From Mesorhizobium sophorae (lineage in GTDB: Bacteria > Pseudomonadota > Alphaproteobacteria > Rhizobiales > Rhizobiaceae), in the NCBI RefSeq assembly GCF_002270415.1, contig NZ_NNRI01000001.1:1-64000 (forward strand): a stretch of DNA of 64,000 nt, in the 5' to 3' direction. Position numbers and translations under genes: made by a program. How positions within the stretch are numbered: the first letter of the stretch is position 1; each line of letters opens with the position of its first letter. Positions 56,980 through 64,000 of the stretch are shown here, one piece after another. Under the pieces are notes generated by a model. That model made no database searches. It saw nothing but the letters and a program-made list of their open reading frames with translations, and was not told the origin of the DNA.

Positions 56980-57115
56980 CCACACGTGACCCAGCCGCTC
57001 ATCGAGCTACTTAGCGAGTCAGCCAGATTCGCACGAGAAACATCGGGATGGGTTTCGGCAAGCATCCACAAAAGTCTCGATGGAACGCGAGTCGTCAACT
57101 ATGCGCAAAGCGCAA
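56980..57115 (+). pseudogene. Antibiotic-biosynthesis-monooxygenase-like fragment
   Basis: Plus-strand frame with LIELLSESARFARETSGWV and SLDGTRVVNYAQSAS, typical of the ABM (quinol monooxygenase-like) fold. The N-terminal strand and the C-terminal half are missing, and there is no start codon with an RBS. Broken at about 57115. Confidence 0.6.
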
Positions 57116-57270
57116 GCGATGGTGCCGCTGCCGCCAAGCGTTGCCCCGCTAGTCACCGACGTCAGGCCTGCCGCGCCGGTCTGGTCGCCATTGACGAGCA
57201 ACGTGCCGCTGCCGACATTGGTCGCCCCGCCATGCCCAGCTAGGCGGCTCAATTTCACAACGCCACCGTC
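57115..57270 (-). pseudogene. Autotransporter passenger-repeat fragment
   Basis: Minus-strand frame reading GATNVGSGTLLVNGDQTG and TSGATLGGSGTIA, the repeat typical of autotransporter beta-helix passengers. It ends abruptly into unrelated sequence at ~57115. No barrel domain is nearby. Confidence 0.7.
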
Positions 57271-57335
57271 TTTATTCACGTTGCCGCCAACCTACCAACA
57301 GCGCGACCGCTAGCGCAAAGAAGCTCGACCGAATT

Positions 57336-58280
57336 TCAGGTCGATGTCTCGATATGCCCAAAGCCGGCGCCCTCCCGTTCTGCCAGTCTGATGATTTCGG
57401 CGAATCTGGCGTCGTCGATCTGTCCGGCCATGCACACGCCGTCCGTATGCCATCCGGGCCGTGACATTTCCTCAAATTCAGGATCCCGCAGCCGGTCGGC
57501 CAGCCTGCGATTGGAAACGAGATAAGCGTCTTCAAATTGTCTTACGACATACGCCGGCAACCCAAACGGCGGCCCTGGCAGGTGTCGTTGAAGAGCCAAA
57601 AGCGCTTCTGACATCGGTGGCAGACCCCGCTCGTTGAGCATTCGCGCAACCTCGGTCATTTCGGCGTTAAGGCTCCGGTTCGCATGAATTTCCTGCACCT
57701 GATCGGTCGTTTCGATGCAAATACCCAGCCGCACCTTGAACGCGCTCAGCAGCGAACGCGGGCTATAGTTGATCATCCGCATGGCGGCATCGGGAAATGC
57801 GCCGGTCCAGCTCTCATAGAGGCAATTCCAGTCAAGATGGGGATGATATTCGGCGCCGTCTACAATATCGCTGCGCCCGAGCGACTTGATGTCCTGCGCG
57901 TAGCCGCTAGCCGACAGGATGTCCTGCCGCCTCAGGACACAGACGATCATGACGATGTCCACATTCTCCTGCCTGAAATATTCCGCCACATGCAGCGGCT
58001 CGCAGATATGAAAGTATTCTGACGATATGATCGACACCAGATCGGGGTCGGACGCGAACAGCGTCTCCTTCTCGTCAGGAAGGTTGGCGAGACCCCTGAT
58101 ATCGTCCAGGGCGCGCCGCGATACGTTCTGGACCAGGCTTGCGGCGACTTGATGGGAGGCCATGTCAGGAGCGACGTAGAAGCCGGCCGGTCGCAGGACA
58201 ACACTGTTGTATCGGAGCCAGTTCTGCAGGAACGTGGTTCCAGTCTTGGCGAGGCCGATATGAAGGATTGCCCTGGGCAT
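57336..58280 (-). CDS. Sulfotransferase-like P-loop protein
   Basis: A protein of about 314 residues with a PAPS-binding-like N-terminal loop, ILHIGLAKTGTTFLQNWL, as in carbohydrate sulfotransferases and related surface-glycan enzymes. A later segment IVCVLRRQDILSASGYA may be the 3'-phosphate-binding region (R..S). I start at 58280 because the conserved fold begins there; no strong RBS is visible and the frame stays open to 58433. Its neighbours (methyltransferases, MBOAT, AlgX-like, RgpF-like) suggest decoration of a surface polysaccharide or lipo-oligosaccharide. Confidence 0.75.
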   Translation of the reverse strand: MPRAILHIGLAKTGTTFLQNWLRYNSVVLRPAGFYVAPDMASHQVAASLVQNVSRRALDDIRGLANLPDEKETLFASDPDLVSIISSEYFHICEPLHVAEYFRQENVDIVMIVCVLRRQDILSASGYAQDIKSLGRSDIVDGAEYHPHLDWNCLYESWTGAFPDAAMRMINYSPRSLLSAFKVRLGICIETTDQVQEIHANRSLNAEMTEVARMLNERGLPPMSEALLALQRHLPGPPFGLPAYVVRQFEDAYLVSNRRLADRLRDPEFEEMSRPGWHTDGVCMAGQIDDARFAEIIRLAEREGAGFGHIETST

Positions 58281-58575
58281 GAGTGCCAGCTCTATGGAGG
58301 ACTTGTTCACTCTTCCTACGCCTAGTCGGCCCGGTTGAGCAACGGTCGATGCTGCCTGTCCGTTCTCGCGCTCCGCTTTGACCGACAAGCGATTTCCGCA
58401 GGGCTGGGATGACCCGAACTCGCCGCGACGCAAATTCGTGTCGGAGCTCCTCCACGTCAGGCATGCGGCACAAACGCGACCTAAAAGGCAGGCTGCAGAT
58501 TGTTTAATTGTCTCCAGATTGTAAGTTGGTGGCAGGCGGCTTGTGGGTTGGCGGCGGACGGCTCAGAGAGAATCG

Positions 58576-59367
58576 ATGTCAGATATCGATATTGCCGGCA
58601 TACTGGCAGAGCATGAACCACTCGCCGGGTCGATCGCCGAAGCGAAAAAGGTCGCCTATGAGATCAGCAAGGATGACATGCTGCTCGATTTCTTCGTCCG
58701 GGCCGTGTTTCCGACAGATCACCGAAAAGCGATCGAAGCCTATTTCACAGGGGGAGAAGATTGCGCCAAACGCTTCGCCAACCTTTGCCGCGAGCACCTT
58801 TCATCTGGTCCAGCCAGCGTCCTTGAGTTCGCGTCGGGTTATGGCCGCGTCGCGCGTTATGCGATGCACGTTCTGCCGGACGCAGCATGGGTTTCCAGCG
58901 ACGTTCACCCAAATGCCGTCGAATTTCTATCAAACAAGATCGGCGTCAGGGCACACCTCTCGTCGACAAAACCGGAGGACTGGAGCATCGACGACGAGTT
59001 TGATGTTGTCTTCGCCCTATCGTTTTTTTCGCACATGCCAGACGCCACCTTCGCGCCGTGGCTTTCTCGCGTTCTCACGGCGGTGAAGCCAGGGGGTATC
59101 TTGATTTTCACAACGCACGGAGCCGTCACTCTCCGAAACATGAGAGCCGGGGGTTTGCCTGCGCAATTTGATGGCACCGGATTCTATTGGAACTCGAAAA
59201 GCGATCAGCGCGATCTGGACGCTCGCGACTATGGAACAAGCGCCGTTTCCCTTGGTTATGTTCAAAAAGCAGTGTCCGACGTCGAAGGGGTCGAGTTGAT
59301 CCGCTTCCAGCAGGCGTTTTGGTGGGGGCACCAAGACCTTTATGTCGTCCGCAAGCTCGATCAATAA
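58576..59367 (+). CDS. Class I SAM-dependent methyltransferase
   Basis: A 263-residue methyltransferase. After a ~75-residue helical region comes motif I VLEFASGYGRVARY, then SSDVHPNAVEF, FDVVFALSFFSHMP (post-motif I) and LTAVKPGGILIFTTHG. Start ATG 58576 has an AGAGAG upstream. It is transcribed divergently from the sulfotransferase-like gene across 295 nt and converges with another methyltransferase. The acceptor is unknown, presumably a sugar. Confidence 0.87.
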   Translation: MSDIDIAGILAEHEPLAGSIAEAKKVAYEISKDDMLLDFFVRAVFPTDHRKAIEAYFTGGEDCAKRFANLCREHLSSGPASVLEFASGYGRVARYAMHVLPDAAWVSSDVHPNAVEFLSNKIGVRAHLSSTKPEDWSIDDEFDVVFALSFFSHMPDATFAPWLSRVLTAVKPGGILIFTTHGAVTLRNMRAGGLPAQFDGTGFYWNSKSDQRDLDARDYGTSAVSLGYVQKAVSDVEGVELIRFQQAFWWGHQDLYVVRKLDQ

Positions 59368-59427
59368 ACTTGCTGTACGAACGATATGTCGCATGAGGAA
59401 AGCGACAATACGAACTTTGAAGTAATA

Positions 59428-60123
59428 CTACGCAGTAAATAGTTTTTTGCGAGCAGTTATTGCTGTGGCGTCTGGATATGAAACCGTATTTATGTTGACC
59501 GACGCGAACCCGGCTCGAATTGGAAATGTCCAAGCGTCGGCCCCAAACTCGGTGTGCACCATGAAGTCATACCCCCCTTGGTTCGAATCCCCATGGTAAC
59601 TTGGCGGAAGCCCTTCTCTGTCGCGCGTCAAACGACCGACAATCGTTGGGACAGTATAACACAAGCATCCATCATCTGAGAGAACGCGCCCGCATTCCCT
59701 GAGAGCTTCAATCGGAAATGGCACGTGTTCCAGCGTATCGGAATGAACGACGAGATCAAACTGGTCGTCCTCATAGGGCATGGACTGCATATCGACCGAG
59801 GGGTAGTCGGCACGGATATACAGTGGGAGAACCGAAAGTGTCTCAGACAATGACGAGCCGTTGATATCGAGAATGCGGAGACGGCGCGCTTCACTTGTAT
59901 TGACAAACTCGACCAAAGTGTTGGGGGTGGAGACGGCTTCGCGAATTGCATTGGCTAAAGCAATCCCCCTTAGATTTGAGCCGCAATGCGTGCATTGCGT
60001 GCCTTGCTGCCGGTCGATATAGGCAACCTCGGCGGACGATAAATTCCACTCAGCGATCAGCCGAGGCCAAAGAACTTTGCTGTCCCGAAACTCATCATTC
60101 CCGCAAACTGTGCACGCCAACAA
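59428..60123 (-). CDS. Methyltransferase with N-terminal zinc-ribbon
   Basis: A 231-residue protein. The N-terminal part has two CxxC pairs (CTVCGND, CTHCGSN), a zinc-ribbon like that of C-methyltransferases acting on nucleotide sugars. It is followed by a methyltransferase_11 fold (RILDINGSSL, YEDDQFDLVVHSDTLEHVP, LSDDGCLCYTVPT). The start is TTG 60123 with GGAGG 9 nt upstream. Probably a sugar or O-antigen methyltransferase; acceptor unknown. Confidence 0.82.
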   Translation of the reverse strand: MLACTVCGNDEFRDSKVLWPRLIAEWNLSSAEVAYIDRQQGTQCTHCGSNLRGIALANAIREAVSTPNTLVEFVNTSEARRLRILDINGSSLSETLSVLPLYIRADYPSVDMQSMPYEDDQFDLVVHSDTLEHVPFPIEALRECGRVLSDDGCLCYTVPTIVGRLTRDREGLPPSYHGDSNQGGYDFMVHTEFGADAWTFPIRAGFASVNINTVSYPDATAITARKKLFTA

Positions 60124-60570
60124 AGGAATCCTCCATAAGGCACATACTCAGGGCATTCGCGCAGAGGGCCAGACGCATAATAGTAGCAGTTTGCCGCTGG
60201 ACCAGGCTATCGCCATCATGCACAGCGTGGTTTCGAAACTCTCCAATTGTCTGAGGTGTGGTTCATGCCGCGGGATAGGTGTAGGTGGTGACCGTGCCCG
60301 CGGCATCCGTGCTGTCGAATCCAATGGTGGTTCGGCACGAAATCGCCATGCACTGCGCCAGCAAATCAATTATTTTCTTGCTGCGGTGGACCTGATTCCG
60401 CTCAGCCTGGGTTATCGCGAGGCAACTCTCAAGCGGCGCCGGCCAACTTGCCGAACTCAATTCACAGATAGCCCGTCGTCACAGGGGAGCGCGGCGCTGG
60501 TTCGAGAAGGAATTCAGGCCAAGTCCTGCGTATTGACTTCAATCCATCCATTTGCGATCCGGAAGGACAA
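60124..60570. other. Divergent intergenic region
   Basis: No supported gene. On the minus strand a short tail ending FDSTDAAGTVTTYTYPAA (down to 60263) looks protein-like and may be the end of a lost gene. The promoters of the methyltransferase and the MBOAT operon should lie here. Confidence 0.4.
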
Positions 60571-62007
60571 ATGGGCGAAACCGATCGGCGCGCAATGGTA
60601 TTTTCCGACCAAGCATTTCTCTTCCTTTACCTGCCGATCACGCTCTTGCTAGGTTCGATCCTTAATCGAACGAGATTATTCTCGCCATTTATCTTTCTAT
60701 CAAGCCTGATATTCTTCTACTGGTCTTCTGGCCTTTACGTTATGCTGCTGCTCTTCAGCATTGTGCTGAATTTCGCGGGCGCGATCGCGGTGGAGCGCTA
60801 CCATCACAAACTAGTGGTCACCGCCGTCGTCACACTGAACGTGTTGGTCCTCTGTTATTACAAGTATACGGCCTTCCTTCTTGGCTCTGTCGGATTTTTC
60901 GGGTCCGAGAGTCTGCAACACTTCGCGCAAACCATCATTCTCCCGATAGGGATCTCGTTTTTCACGTTCCAGGGCATCTCCTATGTGATCGACGTGTGGC
61001 GTGGCGAGGTAAAGGCTGAGCGCAACTTGGTGTTGTTTGGCGCCTACAAGACCTTCTTCCCGCAGCTGATTGCCGGCCCGATCGTACGCTATCGGGACGT
61101 CGAGAAGGACTTCCACCATCCTGATCTCAATGCGGATATCTTTGCGGCAGGGGCCGGTCGGTTCATGGTCGGCCTTTGCAAAAAGGTCCTTATCGCGGAC
61201 AGCGTCGCGGGCGTCGCGGACGCGTCCTTTGCCCTTGCCGGCGGGGAGCAAACCTTTGCCTCCTCCTGGCTCGGGGCAATCGCCTATTCGATCCAGATCT
61301 ATTTCGACTTTTCGGGCTATTCGGACATGGCGATCGGCCTCGCCATGATGTTCGGAATCCGGTTCAAGGAGAACTTCAACCACCCCTACGCCGCGTCTAC
61401 GATCACCGAGTTTTGGCGTCGCTGGCACATCTCGCTGTCGAGCTGGTTCCGCGACTACCTCTATATCCCTCTGGGCGGAAACAGGGCGGGCCTAGTGCGA
61501 ACTTACGCAAACCTGATGATCGTGTTCCTTGCGACCGGGATATGGCATGGGGCGGCATGGACGTTCGTCCTGTGGGGCGCATACCATGGAATTTTTCTTA
61601 TTGCGGAACGCCTGATCCTTGGAGGAAGGGCGTTTTCATCACAGGTCGTTCGGATGATCTACTTCTTTCCCGTCGTGATTTTCGGATGGGTCCTGTTCCG
61701 CGCAAACGACCTGTCGGTCTTCGCCAGCCATGCACGCGCCATGCTGTTGCCGCTGGCAGACGGGGCGTTCGGGCTGCCCGGATCGATGGACCTCGCGCTT
61801 TCGCCCCAGGGCAAAGTCGCTATGCTGTTGGCCTGCCTCCTCATAGTCATCCAGGGGCAGGTAAGGCCCTTGGGTGTGGTCGTAGCCGGGGCAGCGGGCA
61901 GTGCCGCGTGCTTCGCCCGGCTTGTCTTCGTCAGCGTCGCAGCAGTCATCTGCGCGATATACATCGTACCTCAGGCCTTCTCACCGTTCCTCTATTTCAG
62001 GTTCTGA
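60571..62007 (+). CDS. MBOAT-family O-acyltransferase (AlgI-like)
   Basis: Integral-membrane acyltransferase of 478 residues with ~10-12 helices. The family hallmark is present: TEFWRRWHISLSSWFRDYLYIPLGG followed by the invariant His in ATGIWHGAAWTFVLWG. Such proteins move acyl (often acetyl) groups across the membrane to an exported glycan. ATG 60571 has GGAAGG 4-5 nt upstream; ATG 60595 would give the more usual MVFSDQ start. The AlgX/AlgJ-like gene starts 2 nt after the stop, so the two form a transfer pair as in alginate or surface-glycan acetylation. Confidence 0.93.
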   Translation: MGETDRRAMVFSDQAFLFLYLPITLLLGSILNRTRLFSPFIFLSSLIFFYWSSGLYVMLLLFSIVLNFAGAIAVERYHHKLVVTAVVTLNVLVLCYYKYTAFLLGSVGFFGSESLQHFAQTIILPIGISFFTFQGISYVIDVWRGEVKAERNLVLFGAYKTFFPQLIAGPIVRYRDVEKDFHHPDLNADIFAAGAGRFMVGLCKKVLIADSVAGVADASFALAGGEQTFASSWLGAIAYSIQIYFDFSGYSDMAIGLAMMFGIRFKENFNHPYAASTITEFWRRWHISLSSWFRDYLYIPLGGNRAGLVRTYANLMIVFLATGIWHGAAWTFVLWGAYHGIFLIAERLILGGRAFSSQVVRMIYFFPVVIFGWVLFRANDLSVFASHARAMLLPLADGAFGLPGSMDLALSPQGKVAMLLACLLIVIQGQVRPLGVVVAGAAGSAACFARLVFVSVAAVICAIYIVPQAFSPFLYFRF

Positions 62008-62009
62008 GT

Positions 62010-63500
62010 ATGAAATTGGCGAATCTCGCAACCATCGGAGCCTTCGCAGTCTTTCTCGCTGCGCCCGTCGGCAGCCTCGTAACGATGGGACTCGACCCGG
62101 CCGCCGAAAGAGCGATCACCTTGACCGAACTCACGTCGGCAAAACTGCTGACGCCAAATGACGAGAAGTACCGGAACGACGTAGCCAGAAGGCTTGTCAG
62201 CAATTCTCCAGTCGGAATGGACGCCATCCGCGCGAAGAATGCCCTGGATGTCAAAGTGTTCGGCTTCGTCAATACATCCCAAGTCATCTCCGGCGCAGAT
62301 GGATGGCTGTTTTACAAGCCTGGGTTCCAGAACGGCGCATGTATGTCAGAGCACGATATTGGCGTCATGCTGGGGCATGTTGAAGCGCTGCGAATGATTG
62401 CGAAGGGGATCGGCATAGACTTTCGTATGTCGGTCTCACCAGACAAGGAGGTTGTGTATCCCGAGAAACTTGGGCCTGCCGCGGCGGCCGCTGCCGGCTG
62501 CAAGATCCTTTCATCGCGTTTGTGGCGCCGCATCGCAAAGACCAGCAAATCTAGCATAATAGACCATTTCGATGTGATGGGTCACGACGTAACCGATGAC
62601 CTGCTCTACTTCAGAACGGATACCCACTGGAACGAGCTTGGGAAACTCAAAGCCGTCAGGCAACTCGTCTTCGAGTTGACCGGCAGAAAAGTGGACGGCC
62701 CGATCCTCGCAAGCGGGCAAGTCATGCACGCCACCGACATGCCAAACAGGCTGCTGAGAATCGACCACGAGGAAGCCGAAAAAACTTATGACGACTACGT
62801 ATCTCGAACATTTCCTGATGATAGCAATCAAAGGATCGCAGATACGTTTATACTTCACGACTCATTTTATGGCGTAAGCTATGATTTGTTAAAGCATGTC
62901 TTCCTGAATCCCCTTTTTTTATCCTACGGGAACGAGAATATCGAACTGGAAGTTCGCAATGCATTGGCGAAATCCCCCAAGCATGTCCTGGTGAACACCG
63001 TCGAGCGGAACATGCTGTCCAAAATTCTCCACGGCGAGGTGTCCTGGACAGGGGTGCTCGGCAAGGCGTTCCTGGACGCCAACGCAAAGGCCGCCGGCGG
63101 GTGCAAAATGGCGGACGCTGCGAAAGATGGGCTGAAATTCGAGAACCTGAGCAAACAGCCGTCGGGCGATTTCACTGCGGTAGTCGATCCCCAGATCCTC
63201 GTGCGATTGGCAGAGCATGGCAGGCCTTGCGTGCGGATCTCGTTCGAAACTGCTGTAAGACAGAACACCTATGTCTATTTACCGATCAAAGACCAGGTCA
63301 ATCAGAACGGGCCATACTTCGAAGGGTTCTCGTTGATGCTCACTGACGCGCCGGGAGCGCGCGACTTCTGGCTTGTACTGCCGGAGGATTTTGCCGGCAT
63401 GACGCTGAGGGTTGATCCGATCTACTCCACCGGAACGCTATCCCACCTCAGAATACAAACCGGGGCACTCCCCTCATTCTCGCCTGCATCGAACATATGA
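62010..63500 (+). CDS. AlgJ/AlgX-like SGNH-type acetyltransferase accessory
   Basis: Exported or membrane-anchored protein of 496 residues with one N-terminal helix (LATIGAFAVFLAAPVGSLV). The signature RTDTHWNELG (Asp-x-His-Trp) and the later HDSFYG fit the SGNH-like catalytic set of AlgX/AlgJ/DHHW proteins, which O-acetylate polysaccharides using acyl groups from the MBOAT partner. ATG 62010 is chosen because it follows the MBOAT stop by 2 nt; the open frame upstream runs inside the MBOAT gene. Residues after ~330 form a second beta-rich domain, possibly carbohydrate-binding. Confidence 0.87.
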   Translation: MKLANLATIGAFAVFLAAPVGSLVTMGLDPAAERAITLTELTSAKLLTPNDEKYRNDVARRLVSNSPVGMDAIRAKNALDVKVFGFVNTSQVISGADGWLFYKPGFQNGACMSEHDIGVMLGHVEALRMIAKGIGIDFRMSVSPDKEVVYPEKLGPAAAAAAGCKILSSRLWRRIAKTSKSSIIDHFDVMGHDVTDDLLYFRTDTHWNELGKLKAVRQLVFELTGRKVDGPILASGQVMHATDMPNRLLRIDHEEAEKTYDDYVSRTFPDDSNQRIADTFILHDSFYGVSYDLLKHVFLNPLFLSYGNENIELEVRNALAKSPKHVLVNTVERNMLSKILHGEVSWTGVLGKAFLDANAKAAGGCKMADAAKDGLKFENLSKQPSGDFTAVVDPQILVRLAEHGRPCVRISFETAVRQNTYVYLPIKDQVNQNGPYFEGFSLMLTDAPGARDFWLVLPEDFAGMTLRVDPIYSTGTLSHLRIQTGALPSFSPASNI

Positions 63501-63514
63501 GCACGCCTCGCCTG

Positions 63515-64000
63515 TTACCAACTCGTGCCGGGCGCGCGCAAACCAGCGGTTTCGAATCCGGCCTTGCGCGCAACAAACGGCATCAAGCGCTCGATCGCGT
63601 GGAGGACGGTGCCGTCATAAGGAACGGGCTCCGATGGGTAATCGTTCCAATCGAGACCCAGTTCGCGTAGCGGAAGCAACACGCTTGGACGGCACCAGAA
63701 CATGGTTCCCAGCGGAAAATCGAAAAAGTCCGCCAGCGGCATGGCGATGCCCATCCGTCTCGCCAAATCTTCAGCGATCTCCCTGTTGTCGTTCCAGCCG
63801 ACGAGGTGTGGATCCTCCGCCATCAAAAGACCTATCGCCGGTTTCGATGCGAAGACCTCTGCAGCGAGATCGAGCATCGCGTGTTCGCCACCAACCAGGT
63901 TCTCCCAAAGGAAGTGGCGCCATGCCTCACCCATAGCCGCGTCCGTGCCCACGCTCCTCTTGGCGTGCACATGGCCGATCAGGTCGTAGCGGCCATCAAG
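63515..64000 (-). CDS. RgpF-like rhamnan synthesis protein, partial
   Basis: The 3' end of a larger minus-strand gene; the frame stays open to the window edge (GHVHAKRSVG at the entry), so the start is outside. The visible ~161 residues match the C-terminal region of RgpF/WsaF-type rhamnan or surface-polysaccharide glycosyltransferases: FDFPLGTMFWCRPSVLLPL, then EPVPYDGTVLHAIERLM. It converges on the AlgX-like gene with a 14-nt gap and supports a surface-glycan function for the whole 57-64 kb region. Confidence 0.8.
   Translation of the reverse strand, partial: LDGRYDLIGHVHAKRSVGTDAAMGEAWRHFLWENLVGGEHAMLDLAAEVFASKPAIGLLMAEDPHLVGWNDNREIAEDLARRMGIAMPLADFFDFPLGTMFWCRPSVLLPLRELGLDWNDYPSEPVPYDGTVLHAIERLMPFVARKAGFETAGLRAPGTSW

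Larger units (their letters stand above)
56743..57335. other. Decayed intergenic segment
   Basis: It contains two unrelated gene remnants that meet near 57115 (both listed). Outside them, 56743-56880 and 57280-57335 show nothing recognisable. Confidence 0.6.

Noticed and set aside
59579..59590. T-loop-like GGTTCGAATCC suggesting a tRNA
   Set aside because: It falls inside the zinc-ribbon methyltransferase CDS and no cloverleaf can be built around it.
61176..62009. Upstream extension of the AlgX-like gene
   Set aside because: It runs through the MBOAT gene in a different frame. The start at 62010, 2 nt after the MBOAT stop, explains the gene.

Overview
The window reads as a GC-rich alphaproteobacterial chromosome or large replicon, most likely Mesorhizobium or a close relative in the Rhizobiales. 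The main reasons are the nadABC-bioBFDA-bioZ vitamin cluster with a NadQ-type regulator upstream, the FixJ-like response regulators, the PHB-type 3-hydroxybutyrate dehydrogenase and the overall gene style. The genus is an inference. I see no tRNA, rRNA, CRISPR array or intact insertion sequence.

Layout, left to right. (1) 0.2-3.1 kb: an EmrA/EmrB-type drug efflux pair. (2) 3.4-8.8 kb: a signalling operon with a MASE1 sensor kinase carrying five tandem PAS modules, two FixJ-like regulators and a stand-alone receiver. (3) 8.9-13 kb, minus strand: a stress/detoxification-like run (HD hydrolase, AhpD-like, CBS, cupin, exported alpha/beta hydrolase, NmrA-like). (4) 13.4-15.3 kb: a small sensor kinase and a methyltransferase. 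(5) 15.6-18.9 kb, minus strand: a bufferin (copper-binding RiPP) operon bufA-bufB-bufC-DoxX plus a quinone reductase. (6) 19-30.6 kb: a patatin-like protein lacking its nucleophile, three LysR regulators of one subfamily, small exported proteins, an MFS transporter, a bdhA-patatin-NDH-2-like operon and a peroxiredoxin. (7) 30.9-39.9 kb: an AlpA-like regulator and a gene remnant, followed by four exported proteins: an unknown, a caspase-like protease, a T4-type lysozyme, and a WD40-caspase with an EF-hand. (8) 40-47.1 kb: an EamA transporter, two class III cyclases, a degenerate histidine phosphatase and a decayed acetamidase. (9) 47.3-56.7 kb, minus strand: NadQ, nadABC, bioBFDA and bioZ, with almost every junction an ATGA or TGATG overlap. 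(10) 57-64 kb: a scar where two gene remnants meet, then surface-polysaccharide modification genes (sulfotransferase-like, two methyltransferases, MBOAT acyltransferase, AlgJ/AlgX-like protein, partial RgpF-like protein).

The strongest candidates for unusual biology are the exported caspase/lysozyme cluster (32-40 kb), the bufferin operon with a BufB tail extension and an attached quinone reductase, two apparent pseudoenzymes (patatin without Ser, histidine phosphatase without its first His), and paired TATGCTY-N5-GAGYATA operators upstream of nadA. Start codons were moved from the longest open frame wherever a ribosome binding site or an overlap with the previous gene argued for it; this is stated per gene.
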